Shown here piece by piece: positions 21,522-30,450 of a stretch of 32,408 bases of DNA (positions within the stretch are counted from its first letter, which is position 1; the number at the start of each line of letters is the position of its first letter). The notes under the pieces are model-generated. The model saw nothing but the letters and a program-made list of their open reading frames with translations. It ran no database searches and had not been told where the DNA came from. Both the position numbers and the translations under genes were made by a program. Source of the DNA: Eubacterium sp. (GTDB lineage Bacteria > Bacillota > Clostridia > Lachnospirales > Lachnospiraceae); assembly GCA_022764165.1 (NCBI GenBank), contig JALERM010000044.1:1-32408 (forward strand). Direction: 5' to 3'.

Positions 21522-22307
21522 ATGAGCAACAGGTATATTTTTATATGTGATGATTCTTTGGAAGGGATTTTCTCGGGTGTTTATACGGCATGGGAAGCCC
21601 GGGTCGGTCATGAAAATGTGGAACTGCGTACGTGGGAACCGGAGAATTTGGAGCTTTTTTGTGAATATATACATGTAGATACGGAAATGGAAAAAGCGGA
21701 AAAAGTGTTGCGGACAATGAAGAGTCGTTTAGGTGAAGAAATTACAGAATGCATCTGTTTTTCTGCCTGTTCCCGTGACAAAGATAAAGGAACCGCTATC
21801 TATCGGACATTGGTGGATTGTCTTTCCAGATCTGGTGCGTCTTATGGGAAGAAACGTCTGGAAAACCGGAAGAATCCATGGGTTCGAAAAGTTTTGGAAC
21901 TGCATCGGAATGTGTGGAATGAATATCATCATTATCTGGGATTCTTAAGATTCCGCCAAATTCGGGATAGAATACTTTTTTCGGTGATTACTCCTGTGAA
22001 TGATGTACTTTTATTGTTTCAGGAACATTTCGGCGATCGGTTTTCCGGGGAGTATTGGATTATTTATGATGAAAAACGGAAGAAAGCTCTTCTCCATGAA
22101 CCTCATCATCCCTGTGTCGTTTATGCTGGGAATATGGATGTTCTGGAACGATTGCAAGCAGAACGTGATATGGAAGAGGATTTCGAAGAATTATTTCGGG
22201 GGTTCTGTACTCATATATCCATAGCGGAGAGGGAAAATATGCATCTGCAGCAGCAGAATCTGCCTCTTCGGTTTCGAGCACATATGGTTGAATTCGACAA
22301 AAATTGA
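21522..22307 (+). CDS. TIGR03915-family putative DNA metabolism protein (DUF4130)
   Basis: The 261-aa protein starts SNRYIFICDDSLEGIFSGVY, a typical opening of the TIGR03915 family. It has the later blocks NPWVRKVLELHRNVWNEYHHY and LGFLRFRQ, then PVNDVLLLFQEHFGDRFSGE. The family is the constant partner of the radical SAM protein encoded upstream and is thought to bind or process damaged DNA; no reaction is established. The two genes are 87 bp apart with no promoter or terminator seen, so both should respond to LexA. The start ATG has only weak ribosome-site matches (AGAGG at 11 nt). No terminator is evident after the gene. Confidence 0.88.
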   Translation: MSNRYIFICDDSLEGIFSGVYTAWEARVGHENVELRTWEPENLELFCEYIHVDTEMEKAEKVLRTMKSRLGEEITECICFSACSRDKDKGTAIYRTLVDCLSRSGASYGKKRLENRKNPWVRKVLELHRNVWNEYHHYLGFLRFRQIRDRILFSVITPVNDVLLLFQEHFGDRFSGEYWIIYDEKRKKALLHEPHHPCVVYAGNMDVLERLQAERDMEEDFEELFRGFCTHISIAERENMHLQQQNLPLRFRAHMVEFDKN

Positions 22308-22348
22308 TTTTCTGATTCGTAAAAAAAACGGTAAAATGTAAGGGATTT

Positions 22349-22366
22349 TATTGAAATCGATTTCAA
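22349..22366. promoter_or_regulatory. 18-bp perfect palindrome, cre-like
   Basis: ATTGAAATCGATTTCAAT is a perfect 18-bp palindrome with a central CG. It resembles LacI/CcpA-family operators (cre, TGAAAnCGnTTnCA-like). It lies about 100 bp upstream of the promoter of the HPr-like gene in an otherwise gene-free stretch (22308-22614). That stretch also contains the HPr-like promoter and an untranslated leader with several short GGACA/TGTCC inverted repeats. Confidence 0.5.
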
Positions 22367-22468
22367 TGGAAAAAATCATATAAGGAATTACTAATCTATA
22401 ATGGTAAATATTGGTAAAACATTACAAAAAACAGATAAATTGGGATGAAAAACGCGAGATAAAAAAGA

Positions 22469-22498
22469 TTTGACAAAATGCTATTTCAGTGTGATAAT
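22469..22498 (+). promoter_or_regulatory. Promoter of the HPr-like gene
   Basis: TTGACA (22469-22474) and GATAAT (22493-22498) have an 18-bp spacer. The leader to the start codon is about 105 nt. Confidence 0.75.
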
Positions 22499-22614
22499 GT
22501 ACAAAAATCAAAGTGGTGCTACCACATGGGTATCTGATAAGGACAGATGTCCGACTGGACAGGATTCAAACGTTGTCTGTTTAAAAAATCTATGTTGAAA
22601 AGAGGTTTATGATT

Positions 22615-22851
22615 ATGAAAGCGATAATTGAAAGTAAGATTAAACTGAACCAGGCAAGTGAAGCAGTGGAATTTTGTAATGCAGCTGAAAAGTGTGATTT
22701 TGATATAAATGTTTTCTATAATCGAGTAATTATTGATGCTAAGTCCATCATCGGTATTATGAGTATGGATTTGAATAAAGTATTGACTGTGCAGTGTTAT
22801 GGAGAAAGTTCTGAGTTTAATAAAATGCTTCAGAAATATGCAATAGCCTAA
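22615..22851 (+). CDS. HPr-like protein with Gln in place of the active-site His (Crh-like)
   Basis: The 78-aa protein keeps the HPr regulatory region AKSIIGIMSMDL (compare KSIMGVMSL around Ser46 of HPr), but the segment matching GLHARPA reads LNQASEA. From the Gln to the Ser of KSI is exactly the distance from His15 to Ser46 in HPr. It therefore cannot accept phosphate from Enzyme I at His but could be phosphorylated on Ser by HPr kinase, as B. subtilis Crh (Gln15) is. The ATG at 22615 has GAGG 9 nt upstream. Starting at 22609 instead gives residue numbers Q15 and S46 but a 3-nt spacer. It is monocistronic with its own promoter and terminator. Confidence 0.8.
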   Translation: MKAIIESKIKLNQASEAVEFCNAAEKCDFDINVFYNRVIIDAKSIIGIMSMDLNKVLTVQCYGESSEFNKMLQKYAIA

Positions 22852-22925
22852 TACAGTCTGCGAGCTACCCCCATATCGCAGCTGTTTCCTTATATTTGAT
22901 GGACCCTCCCTTGCTAAGTAACAGG

Positions 22926-22960
22926 AAAAACCTCCGGCATTTTATGTCCGGAGGTTTTTT
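22926..22960 (+). terminator. Terminator of the HPr-like gene
   Basis: CCTCCGG (22931-22937) and CCGGAGG (22948-22954), extended by A-T pairs, with TTTTTT behind, form a classic rho-independent terminator. Confidence 0.92.
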
Positions 22961-23081
22961 CCGTTTGCAATGAATCTGTTGAGACAGGAACAAGAAAGGA
23001 TTCTTTTCTGAGAAAAATGTGGTAAAATATTTAATAGATGCAAATCAGACAATATATAAGTGTTCCGGGGAGGTGAGATTT

Positions 23082-25427
23082 TTGGATAAAGAGAAAGTCA
23101 GTATATCGGTAAGGAATCTGGTAGAATTTATTCTGCGTTCCGGTGATCTGGATAACAGGAGAGCCGGTTTTGCAGATAAGGAGGCAATGCTCAAAGGCAG
23201 CAGAATCCATCGGGGAATTCAAAGACAGATGGGCGGGCTTTATCAGGCGGAAGTATCTCTCGCCCGTGAGACAGAATTTGAGGATCTGGTGATTATTGTG
23301 GAAGGGCGTGCAGACGGAATTATTGATGACGGGACTGACGCAACAATCGATGAGATCAAAGGAATCTATAAGGATCTTCGTTTCCTGGAAGAACCGATTG
23401 AAGTTCATCTGTCACAGGCAAAGTGTTATGCCTTTATCTATGGTGAGCAAAAACAGAAGGAAAAAATGCGTGTGCAGATGACGTATTGCCATCTGGAAAC
23501 AGAAGAAATCAAGAGGTTTGAGAGAGAATATTCTCTGTATGAACTGCGAATTTGGTTTGAGGAGCTGGTGACTGCGTATTATCGGTGGGCCGGGTGGCAG
23601 CTTGAGTGGAAAAATAAAAGAAATAAGTCGATGGAACATCTGGAATTTCCTTTCCCCTATCGGGAAGGACAGAGAGAGGTGGTATCATCGGTATACAGGA
23701 CTATTTTACGAAACATGCAGCTGTTTATACAGGCACCTACAGGTGTGGGAAAAACCATGACTTCCATTTTTCCGGCTGTGCGTTCTATGGGAGAAAATAT
23801 CTCAGAGAAAATTTTTTATCTGACAGCGAAAACGATTACGAGAACAGTGGTCTGGGATGCCTTTCAGATTTTGCAGCGGCAGGGGCTTTGCTGTAAAGTG
23901 TTGATTCTTACCGCAAAAGAGAAAATGTGTGTCTGCGAGGAGGTGGAATGCAGGCCTGATCGGTGTCCTCGTGCGAAAGGTCATTTTGACAGAGTAAATG
24001 AGGCTGTATTTGCACTTCTCACAGAGGAAGACAGTTTTGACAGGGATATGTTGATGAAATACAGCGAAAAGTATCAGGTTTGTCCCTATGAAATGAGTCT
24101 GGATGTGGCTACATGGGTAGATGCGGTTATCTGTGATTATAATTATGTGTTTGATCCGGTGGTGTATCTCCGGCGATTTTTCAGTGAGGGAAATAAAGGA
24201 AAATATGTTTTTTTGATCGATGAGGCGCATAATCTTGTGGAACGCGGACGCGAAATGTATAGTGCAGTGTTGTACAAGGATGATTTTCTGAAAATAAAAC
24301 GACTGGTGAAACCATATCATAAAAAACTGGAGCGGGCACTTGAAAAATGTAACCGGCAGCTTCTGGAGCTGAAGAGGGAGTGTGAGACTTATGTGGAACT
24401 GGATACTCTGGGGGGATTTTCTCTTGCTCTGTTGAATGTCATGGGTGAAATGGAAAACTTTCTGGAAGAATTGGAAGATGGAGACATGCGGAAAGAAGTG
24501 CTGGAATTTTACTTTCAGGTGCGCAGCTTTCTGTATATTCATGATCTTCTTGATGAAAACTACGTGATTTATTCTCAGCATGAAGAAGATGGAAGGTTTC
24601 GGGTAAAGCTTTACTGCGTCAATCCGGCGGTGAATCTGCAAAATTGCCTGAATAAGGGAATCAGTACGATTTATTTTTCGGCGACACTTCTTCCTGTGCA
24701 GTACTATCGGAAATTATTGAGCGGAAGAGAAAATGATTACGCTATTTATGCCCATACTCCATTTTCACCCGATCAAAAAAAGGTACTGCTGGGGCGTGAT
24801 GTAAGCAGTCGTTATACCAGAAGAGGACCGGAGGAATATGGTAGGATTGCAGAGTACATTGCAAAGACAATTTCTGCCCGTAAGGGCAATTATATGGTGT
24901 TTTTTCCATCCTATCGCATGTTGGAGGATATTTATGATATTTATCTGGAAAAATTTGCGGGTCAGAATGAAAAGATCCTTTGCCAGAGTCCATCCATGCA
25001 GGAAAACGCCAGAGAAGAATTTCTTGCTGAATTTGATTGCGAACAGGAGACAACACTGCTGGGATTCTGCGTGATGGGAGGTATATTTGCAGAAGGTATT
25101 GATCTGACCGGAGAGAAACTGATCGGTGCAATCATTGTGGGAACCGGGCTGCCGCAGATCAGCTATGAGAGAGAAATACTGAAAAAATACTATGACAGGA
25201 AAGGGGAAAACGGCTTTGATTATGCCTATCGCTTCCCCGGAATGAATAAAGTACTCCAGTCGGCGGGACGCGTCATCAGGACAAAAGAAGATAAAGGTGT
25301 CATTCTGCTGTTGGATGAAAGATTCTGCTCCCCCGACTACCGGAACTTATTTCCCAGAGAATGGGAAGACTATGAAATATGCAATCGGCAGAACATCAAA
25401 GAAATGCTGGAAGAATTTTGGGAGTGA
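23082..25427 (+). CDS. PD-(D/E)XK nuclease-XPD/DinG-like helicase fusion
   Basis: The 781-aa protein combines two activities. The first 200 residues look like a Cas4/RecB-type nuclease: SRIHRGIQRQ, then VEGRADGIID (D78) and IDEIKG (E91, K93). From about residue 195 follows an XPD/Rad3 superfamily 2 helicase with Walker A APTGVGKT (218-225), a cysteine set for a 4Fe-4S cluster (C283/C285, C290, C295, C334), DEAH (380-383) and a C-terminal SAGRVIRTKEDKG motif VI. The TTG start at 23082 has GGGGAGGTGA upstream and yields the expected family N-terminus; the GTG at 23019 would add a leader without ribosome site. Likely a structure-specific repair helicase-nuclease. Confidence 0.9.
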   Translation: MDKEKVSISVRNLVEFILRSGDLDNRRAGFADKEAMLKGSRIHRGIQRQMGGLYQAEVSLARETEFEDLVIIVEGRADGIIDDGTDATIDEIKGIYKDLRFLEEPIEVHLSQAKCYAFIYGEQKQKEKMRVQMTYCHLETEEIKRFEREYSLYELRIWFEELVTAYYRWAGWQLEWKNKRNKSMEHLEFPFPYREGQREVVSSVYRTILRNMQLFIQAPTGVGKTMTSIFPAVRSMGENISEKIFYLTAKTITRTVVWDAFQILQRQGLCCKVLILTAKEKMCVCEEVECRPDRCPRAKGHFDRVNEAVFALLTEEDSFDRDMLMKYSEKYQVCPYEMSLDVATWVDAVICDYNYVFDPVVYLRRFFSEGNKGKYVFLIDEAHNLVERGREMYSAVLYKDDFLKIKRLVKPYHKKLERALEKCNRQLLELKRECETYVELDTLGGFSLALLNVMGEMENFLEELEDGDMRKEVLEFYFQVRSFLYIHDLLDENYVIYSQHEEDGRFRVKLYCVNPAVNLQNCLNKGISTIYFSATLLPVQYYRKLLSGRENDYAIYAHTPFSPDQKKVLLGRDVSSRYTRRGPEEYGRIAEYIAKTISARKGNYMVFFPSYRMLEDIYDIYLEKFAGQNEKILCQSPSMQENAREEFLAEFDCEQETTLLGFCVMGGIFAEGIDLTGEKLIGAIIVGTGLPQISYEREILKKYYDRKGENGFDYAYRFPGMNKVLQSAGRVIRTKEDKGVILLLDERFCSPDYRNLFPREWEDYEICNRQNIKEMLEEFWE

Positions 25428-25449
25428 TAATTGCGGTTTGTTTGGAGGG

Positions 25450-25475
25450 GGGACGGAGATTCTCCGTCCCTTTTT
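25450..25475 (+). terminator. Terminator of the helicase gene
   Basis: GGGACGGAG and CTCCGTCCC form a 9-bp stem with loop ATT, followed by TTTTT. Confidence 0.92.
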
Positions 25476-25500
25476 CCAACGAATTACAAAAAAGCACAAT

Positions 25501-26376
25501 TCACAGAATCTCCAAGAATTCTTTGGCTGCTATGGTGAGGGGCAGTTGTGGGTTGTGGGAGATTACCAGGTTTCTGGCAGGCAGTTCTTCTATGATGTCC
25601 AGTGTGAAGAGGTCTCCGCTGCCCGGGACGCAGTAGTCAGGAACGAAGGCAATCCCCAGTCCGATTTTGGCTAGGTCGATCAGAAGATCATTGCTGCCCA
25701 GTTCGATTTCCGGCACCAGATCCAGTTGGTGCTGCTGGAACAGGTTGTGCAGAAATTCGCTGGTGGTGCTTTTTCTGTCCAGCATCATGATGGGATAGGT
25801 GAGCAGATCTTTTAAATGGATTTTTTTGTCTTTTAATTCCGGATAATAGGAAGCACCGGCGATAAAACAGTCCTTAAATGTGTGAATCTGGCGCATGTGT
25901 TCTCCGTGATTCAGTCGGGAATTTGGATAGTTGGTGACAATCAGATCCACCTGTCCCATTTCCAGAAGATCCACACATTTTGTGGAAGTCTGATTGGTGA
26001 CTTTGATATGGACACTGGGGTGGGTTTTGTGAAACTGGTTCAGGAAAGGCACCAGAAAATATCGGCAGATGGTGTCACTGGCTCCGATGCGCAGCTGGCC
26101 TCCGCCCAGTTTTCCCGCTTCCATCAGCTGGTTTTCGCCGCGTTTGATCAGGTTCATGGCGGGCTCAATGTGGCGAAGCAGGGTTTCTCCTTCCGGCGTC
26201 AGCTGTACCCGTTTGGTACTTCGGATAAAAAGATTGATGCCCAGCTTTTTTTCCAGTGTTTTGATGGACTGGCTGACGGCAGACTGTGAGATAAACAGCT
26301 GCTTGGAAGCCTCAGAGAAGCTCAGAGAAACAGCAACATAATAAAATACTTTATACAATTCATAGTTAATATCCAT
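25501..26376 (-). CDS. LysR-family transcriptional regulator
   Basis: The 291-aa protein has an N-terminal winged helix-turn-helix (YVAVSLSFSEASKQLFISQS, then SIKTLEKKLGINLFIRSTKR, residues about 12-60) and a substrate-binding domain (LRIGASDTICRYFLVPFLNQ onward). GGAGG lies 6 nt before the ATG on the minus strand. It is transcribed divergently from purL. Two LTTR-type boxes lie in between, right upstream of its own promoter, so it probably regulates itself. Whether it also controls purL is open. The effector is unknown. Confidence 0.93.
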   Translation of the reverse strand: MDINYELYKVFYYVAVSLSFSEASKQLFISQSAVSQSIKTLEKKLGINLFIRSTKRVQLTPEGETLLRHIEPAMNLIKRGENQLMEAGKLGGGQLRIGASDTICRYFLVPFLNQFHKTHPSVHIKVTNQTSTKCVDLLEMGQVDLIVTNYPNSRLNHGEHMRQIHTFKDCFIAGASYYPELKDKKIHLKDLLTYPIMMLDRKSTTSEFLHNLFQQHQLDLVPEIELGSNDLLIDLAKIGLGIAFVPDYCVPGSGDLFTLDIIEELPARNLVISHNPQLPLTIAAKEFLEIL

Positions 26377-26404
26377 AAAAATCCTCCAGGCTGTATTTCT
26401 TATT

Positions 26405-26479
26405 TGCTATAGTATAGCAGATTTATGTTAAAAAATCTATAAATTAGGAACACTAATTAAAAACATTAGACATATTAAT
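26405..26479. promoter_or_regulatory. LysR promoter and tandem LTTR-type boxes
   Basis: Two copies of ATTAG-N5-YTAAT (26443-26457 and 26465-26479) fit the LysR T-N11-A rule and are 22 bp apart, as for the recognition and activation sites of a LysR tetramer. The palindrome TGCTATAGTATAGCA (26405-26419) contains the minus-strand -10 TATACT for the regulator gene. No convincing purL promoter could be named. Confidence 0.6.
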
Positions 26480-26574
26480 TTTACTTATAAAAATACCTGT
26501 GTTATTTTATAGGTATAAGTTGAACATGAGTGTTCCATTCTTATGAAAAACGAATCAGAAAGGACAGTATGAAT

Positions 26575-29500
26575 ATGAGTAGTGTAAAACGAGTTTACGT
26601 GGAAAAGAAACCTGATTTTGCAGTACAGGCAAAGGAGCTGAAACACGAGATCAGCAGTTACCTGGGTATTAAGACCGTGACAGGGGTACATGTTTTCATT
26701 CGTTATGATGTGGAAAATATTTCTGATGAAGTATTTGAAAAAGCCTGCGGCTGTGTATTTTCCGAGCCGCCTGTAGATATTTTATATAAAGAAGAGATTC
26801 CTATGGCAGAAGGTGCACGGGTATTTTCCGTGGAGTATCTACCGGGACAGTTTGACCAGAGAGCAGACTCCGCTGTACAGTGTGTGCAGTTTTTAAAAGA
26901 GGACGAACAACCGATCATCAAATCTGCAACCACCTACGTAATTGAGGGAGAGGTTACAGACGAAGAATTTGATGCCATCAAGAATCACTGCATTAACCCG
27001 GTAGATTCCCGTGAGACCGATATGGTAAAACCGGAAACACTGGTTACCGTATTTGACGATCCGGAAGATGTGATGATTTTTGACGGATTTATAGAAATGG
27101 AAGAGGCTCCGCTGAAAGAGCTGTATGATTCTCTGAATCTGGCTATGACATTTAAGGATTTCCTGCATATCCAGAATTATTTCAAAAATGAAGAAAAACG
27201 TGATCCGTCCATGACTGAAATTCGTGTGCTGGATACTTACTGGTCCGATCACTGCCGTCATACAACATTTTCCACAGAACTGAAAAAAGTAACATTCAAA
27301 GACGGTGATTACAAAGAGCCTATCGTAAAAACGTATGAACAGTATCTGTCTGACCGTGAGGTTCTCTATAAAGGAAGAGATGACAAATTCATCTGCCTGA
27401 TGGATCTGGCTCTGCTTGCCATGAAAAAACTGAAATCTGAAGGAAAACTTCAGGATCAGGAAGAATCCGATGAAATCAATGCCTGCTCCATCGTAGTTCC
27501 GGTAGATGTGGACGGAAAAGAAGAAGAGTGGCTGATTAACTTTAAAAATGAAACACACAACCATCCGACAGAGATTGAGCCTTTCGGTGGCGCTGCCACC
27601 TGTCTGGGCGGTGCGATCCGTGACCCGCTGTCAGGACGTACGTATGTATATCAGGCTATGCGTGTGACCGGTGCGGCTGATCCGACTGTATCTGTGAAAG
27701 AAACACTGAAAGGTAAACTGCCGCAGAAGAAACTGGTCAGAGGCGCTGCTCATGGTTACAGTTCCTATGGTAACCAGATTGGTCTTGCCACCGGTTACGT
27801 AAAAGAAGTTTACCATCCGAACTATGTGGCAAAACGTATGGAAATCGGTGCTGTTCTTGGTGCTGCCCCCAGACGTGCGGTTAAGAGAGAAAATTCCGAT
27901 CCGGGTGATATCATTATCCTGCTTGGCGGACGTACCGGACGTGACGGTATCGGCGGTGCAACCGGTTCCTCCAAGGTACACACAGAGGCTTCTATTGAAG
28001 TCTGCGGTGCAGAAGTTCAGAAAGGAAATGCACCGACAGAACGTAAGATTCAGCGTATGTTCCGCAGAGAAGAAGTCAGCAAACTGATTAAAAAATGTAA
28101 TGACTTTGGTGCCGGCGGTGTGTCTGTAGCAATCGGTGAGCTGGCAGCTGGTCTTCAGGTAAACCTGGATAAGGTTCCGAAAAAATATGCAGGTCTTGAT
28201 GGAACAGAAATCGCTATTTCTGAATCTCAGGAGCGTATGGCAGTTGTTGTTGATCCGAAAGATGTGGATGAATTTATGAAATACGCCAACGAGGAAAATC
28301 TGGAAGCTGTTGTAGTAGCGGTTGTTACAGAGGAACCACGTCTGGTGCTGAAATGGAGAGATAAGGAAATTGTTAACATTTCCCGTGCTTTCCTGGATAC
28401 CAACGGTGCACATCAGGAGACTGAGGTTGTGGTTGATATTCCGAATAAAGAGGGTAATGTGCTGGAACGTCCTGCACAGGCACCGGCAGATACGAAAAAA
28501 CAGTGGCTTGATATGCTGGCTGATCTGAATACCTGTTCCCAGAAAGGACTGGTTGAAATGTTCGATGGTTCCATCGGTGCCGGCAGTGTATTTATGCCTC
28601 ACGGCGGAAAATACCAGACAACAGAAACCCAGGCCATGGTAGCAAAAGTGCCGGTTCTGAATGGAAAGACCAATACCGTAACCATGATGAGCTATGGATT
28701 TGACCCATATGTATCCAGCTGGAGCCCATACCACGGTGCAGTTTACGCAGTTGTAGAATCTGTAGCACGTATCGTGGCAAATGGAGGGGATTATTCTAAG
28801 ATTCGTTTTACCTTCCAGGAGTATTTCCGTCGTATGACAGAGGATCCGGAACGCTGGAGTCAGCCGTTTGCAGCACTTCTGGGTGCTTATGCAGCACAGC
28901 TGGGCTTCGGACTGCCTTCCATCGGTGGAAAAGACAGTATGTCCGGTACCTTCAATGAAATTGATGTACCTCCCACACTGGTATCATTTGCAGTAGATGT
29001 TGCCAAGAAACAGGATATTATTACTCCGGAATTGAAAAAAGCAGGAAGCAAGCTGGTTTGGATCCGTATTCCGAGAGATGAATATGACCTGCCCAAATAT
29101 GATGAAGTGATGGATCTGTACGGAAAACTGCATGCAGATATTCTGGCAGGAAAAGTAATTTCTGCCTATGCCCTGGATCGCCATGGTATTGCAGCAGCTG
29201 TCAGCAAGATGGCCTTCGGTAACCGCATGGGTGTGAAGATCGAGCATAATCTGGATGAGAGAGACCTGTTTGCACCTGGATTTGGTGATATCGTCTGCGA
29301 GATTCCGGACGGAAAAGTTGGAGAACTGTCAGTAACCTATACAGTCATCGGTGAAGTGACCGACAGAGAAACATTTGAATATAAAGATGGTATGGTGATT
29401 TCTATGGATGAAGCCATGAATGCGTGGACCGGAACTCTGGAAAAAGTATTTAAAACCAAAGGTACCGATAACATGGAAGCTGTGGAAAGCCCATTGTACA

Positions 29501-30336
29501 AAGCAGACAGCATCCATATCTGCAAGAATAAAGTGGCACGTCCCACCGTATTTATTCCGGTATTCCCGGGTACTAACTGCGAGTATGACAGTGCGAAAGC
29601 ATTCAAACGTGCTGGTGCAGATGTTATTACCAGAGTATTCAAGAACCTGACAGCAGAAGATATCCGCGATTCTGTTACTATTTTTGAAGAAGCCATCAAC
29701 CAGGCACAGATTATCATGTTCCCTGGTGGATTCTCCGCAGGTGATGAACCGGATGGTTCTGCCAAGTTCTTTGCTACTGCATTCCAGAATGCGAAGATCA
29801 AAGAAGCGGTTATGAAGCTTCTGAACGAACGTGACGGTCTGGCACTTGGTATATGTAACGGATTCCAGGCACTGATCAAACTGGGTCTGGTACCTTACGG
29901 CGAAATCGTAGGACAGACAGCAGACTCACCTACACTGACATACAATACCATCGGACGCCACATTTCCAAGATGGTATACACAAAAGTTGTAACCAACAAA
30001 TCCCCGTGGCTGCAGCAGGCAGAGCTGGGTAAGGTATATGTAAATCCGGCTTCTCACGGTGAAGGCCGTTTTGTTGCCAATAAAGAATGGCTGGATAAAC
30101 TCTTTGCCAACGGTCAGGTGGCAACACAGTACTGTGACCTGAACGGAAACGTGTCCATGGATGAAGAGTGGAATGTCAACGGTTCCTATGCGGCAATCGA
30201 AGGCATTACCAGCCCGGATGGTCGTGTACTGGGCAAAATGGCACACAGCGAGCGCCGCGATGACGCTGTAGCTATGAATATTTACGGAGAACAGGATATC
30301 AAGATCTTCGAATCCGGAGTAGCATACTTTAAATAA
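26575..30336 (+). CDS. purL: Phosphoribosylformylglycinamidine synthase, single-chain
   Basis: The 1253-aa enzyme converts FGAR to FGAM with glutamine and ATP. It has an N-terminal PurS-like part, the linker with LDTYWSDHCRHTTFST, the ATP-binding core NFKNETHNHPTEIEPFGG, a second AIR-synthetase-like half, and a C-terminal glutaminase. The glutaminase shows IMFPGGFSAGDEPDGSAKFF, the nucleophile in LALGICNGFQ and the His of NPASHGEGRF. Length fits the large one-chain type rather than the PurS/Q/L complex of B. subtilis. Two ATGs (26569 and 26575) are possible; AAAGGA lies 4 or 10 nt upstream, and the second gives the usual MSSVKRVYVEKK start. The gene is isolated from other pur genes and ends in the double-CCCCGGGG hairpin. 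Confidence 0.95.
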   Translation: MSSVKRVYVEKKPDFAVQAKELKHEISSYLGIKTVTGVHVFIRYDVENISDEVFEKACGCVFSEPPVDILYKEEIPMAEGARVFSVEYLPGQFDQRADSAVQCVQFLKEDEQPIIKSATTYVIEGEVTDEEFDAIKNHCINPVDSRETDMVKPETLVTVFDDPEDVMIFDGFIEMEEAPLKELYDSLNLAMTFKDFLHIQNYFKNEEKRDPSMTEIRVLDTYWSDHCRHTTFSTELKKVTFKDGDYKEPIVKTYEQYLSDREVLYKGRDDKFICLMDLALLAMKKLKSEGKLQDQEESDEINACSIVVPVDVDGKEEEWLINFKNETHNHPTEIEPFGGAATCLGGAIRDPLSGRTYVYQAMRVTGAADPTVSVKETLKGKLPQKKLVRGAAHGYSSYGNQIGLATGYVKEVYHPNYVAKRMEIGAVLGAAPRRAVKRENSDPGDIIILLGGRTGRDGIGGATGSSKVHTEASIEVCGAEVQKGNAPTERKIQRMFRREEVSKLIKKCNDFGAGGVSVAIGELAAGLQVNLDKVPKKYAGLDGTEIAISESQERMAVVVDPKDVDEFMKYANEENLEAVVVAVVTEEPRLVLKWRDKEIVNISRAFLDTNGAHQETEVVVDIPNKEGNVLERPAQAPADTKKQWLDMLADLNTCSQKGLVEMFDGSIGAGSVFMPHGGKYQTTETQAMVAKVPVLNGKTNTVTMMSYGFDPYVSSWSPYHGAVYAVVESVARIVANGGDYSKIRFTFQEYFRRMTEDPERWSQPFAALLGAYAAQLGFGLPSIGGKDSMSGTFNEIDVPPTLVSFAVDVAKKQDIITPELKKAGSKLVWIRIPRDEYDLPKYDEVMDLYGKLHADILAGKVISAYALDRHGIAAAVSKMAFGNRMGVKIEHNLDERDLFAPGFGDIVCEIPDGKVGELSVTYTVIGEVTDRETFEYKDGMVISMDEAMNAWTGTLEKVFKTKGTDNMEAVESPLYKADSIHICKNKVARPTVFIPVFPGTNCEYDSAKAFKRAGADVITRVFKNLTAEDIRDSVTIFEEAINQAQIIMFPGGFSAGDEPDGSAKFFATAFQNAKIKEAVMKLLNERDGLALGICNGFQALIKLGLVPYGEIVGQTADSPTLTYNTIGRHISKMVYTKVVTNKSPWLQQAELGKVYVNPASHGEGRFVANKEWLDKLFANGQVATQYCDLNGNVSMDEEWNVNGSYAAIEGITSPDGRVLGKMAHSERRDDAVAMNIYGEQDIKIFESGVAYFK

Positions 30337-30345
30337 ATAAAAAAG

Positions 30346-30389
30346 AATTTTTCCCCGGGGAGTTTTACATTTTCCCCGGGGCATTTTTG
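30346..30389 (+). terminator. Double CCCCGGGG hairpin after purL (copy 2, inverted)
   Basis: CCCCGGGG occurs at 30353-30360 and 30374-30381 around GTTTTACAT-like sequence, with a T-rich tail. The reverse complement of copy 1 (1303-1343) matches it over about 32 bp with one mismatch. It begins 10 bp after the purL stop, as copy 1 does after the AICAR transformylase. Confidence 0.7.
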
Positions 30390-30450
30390 CTTTCTATTGC
30401 AAATTCATGGATTTGAGAATAGAATAGAAGAAAAAGGAGGTGCTGTATTT

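Noticed and set aside
23019-23081. GTG-started N-terminal extension of the helicase
   Set aside because: No ribosome site, and the TTG at 23082 has GGGGAGGTGA in front and gives the usual family start.
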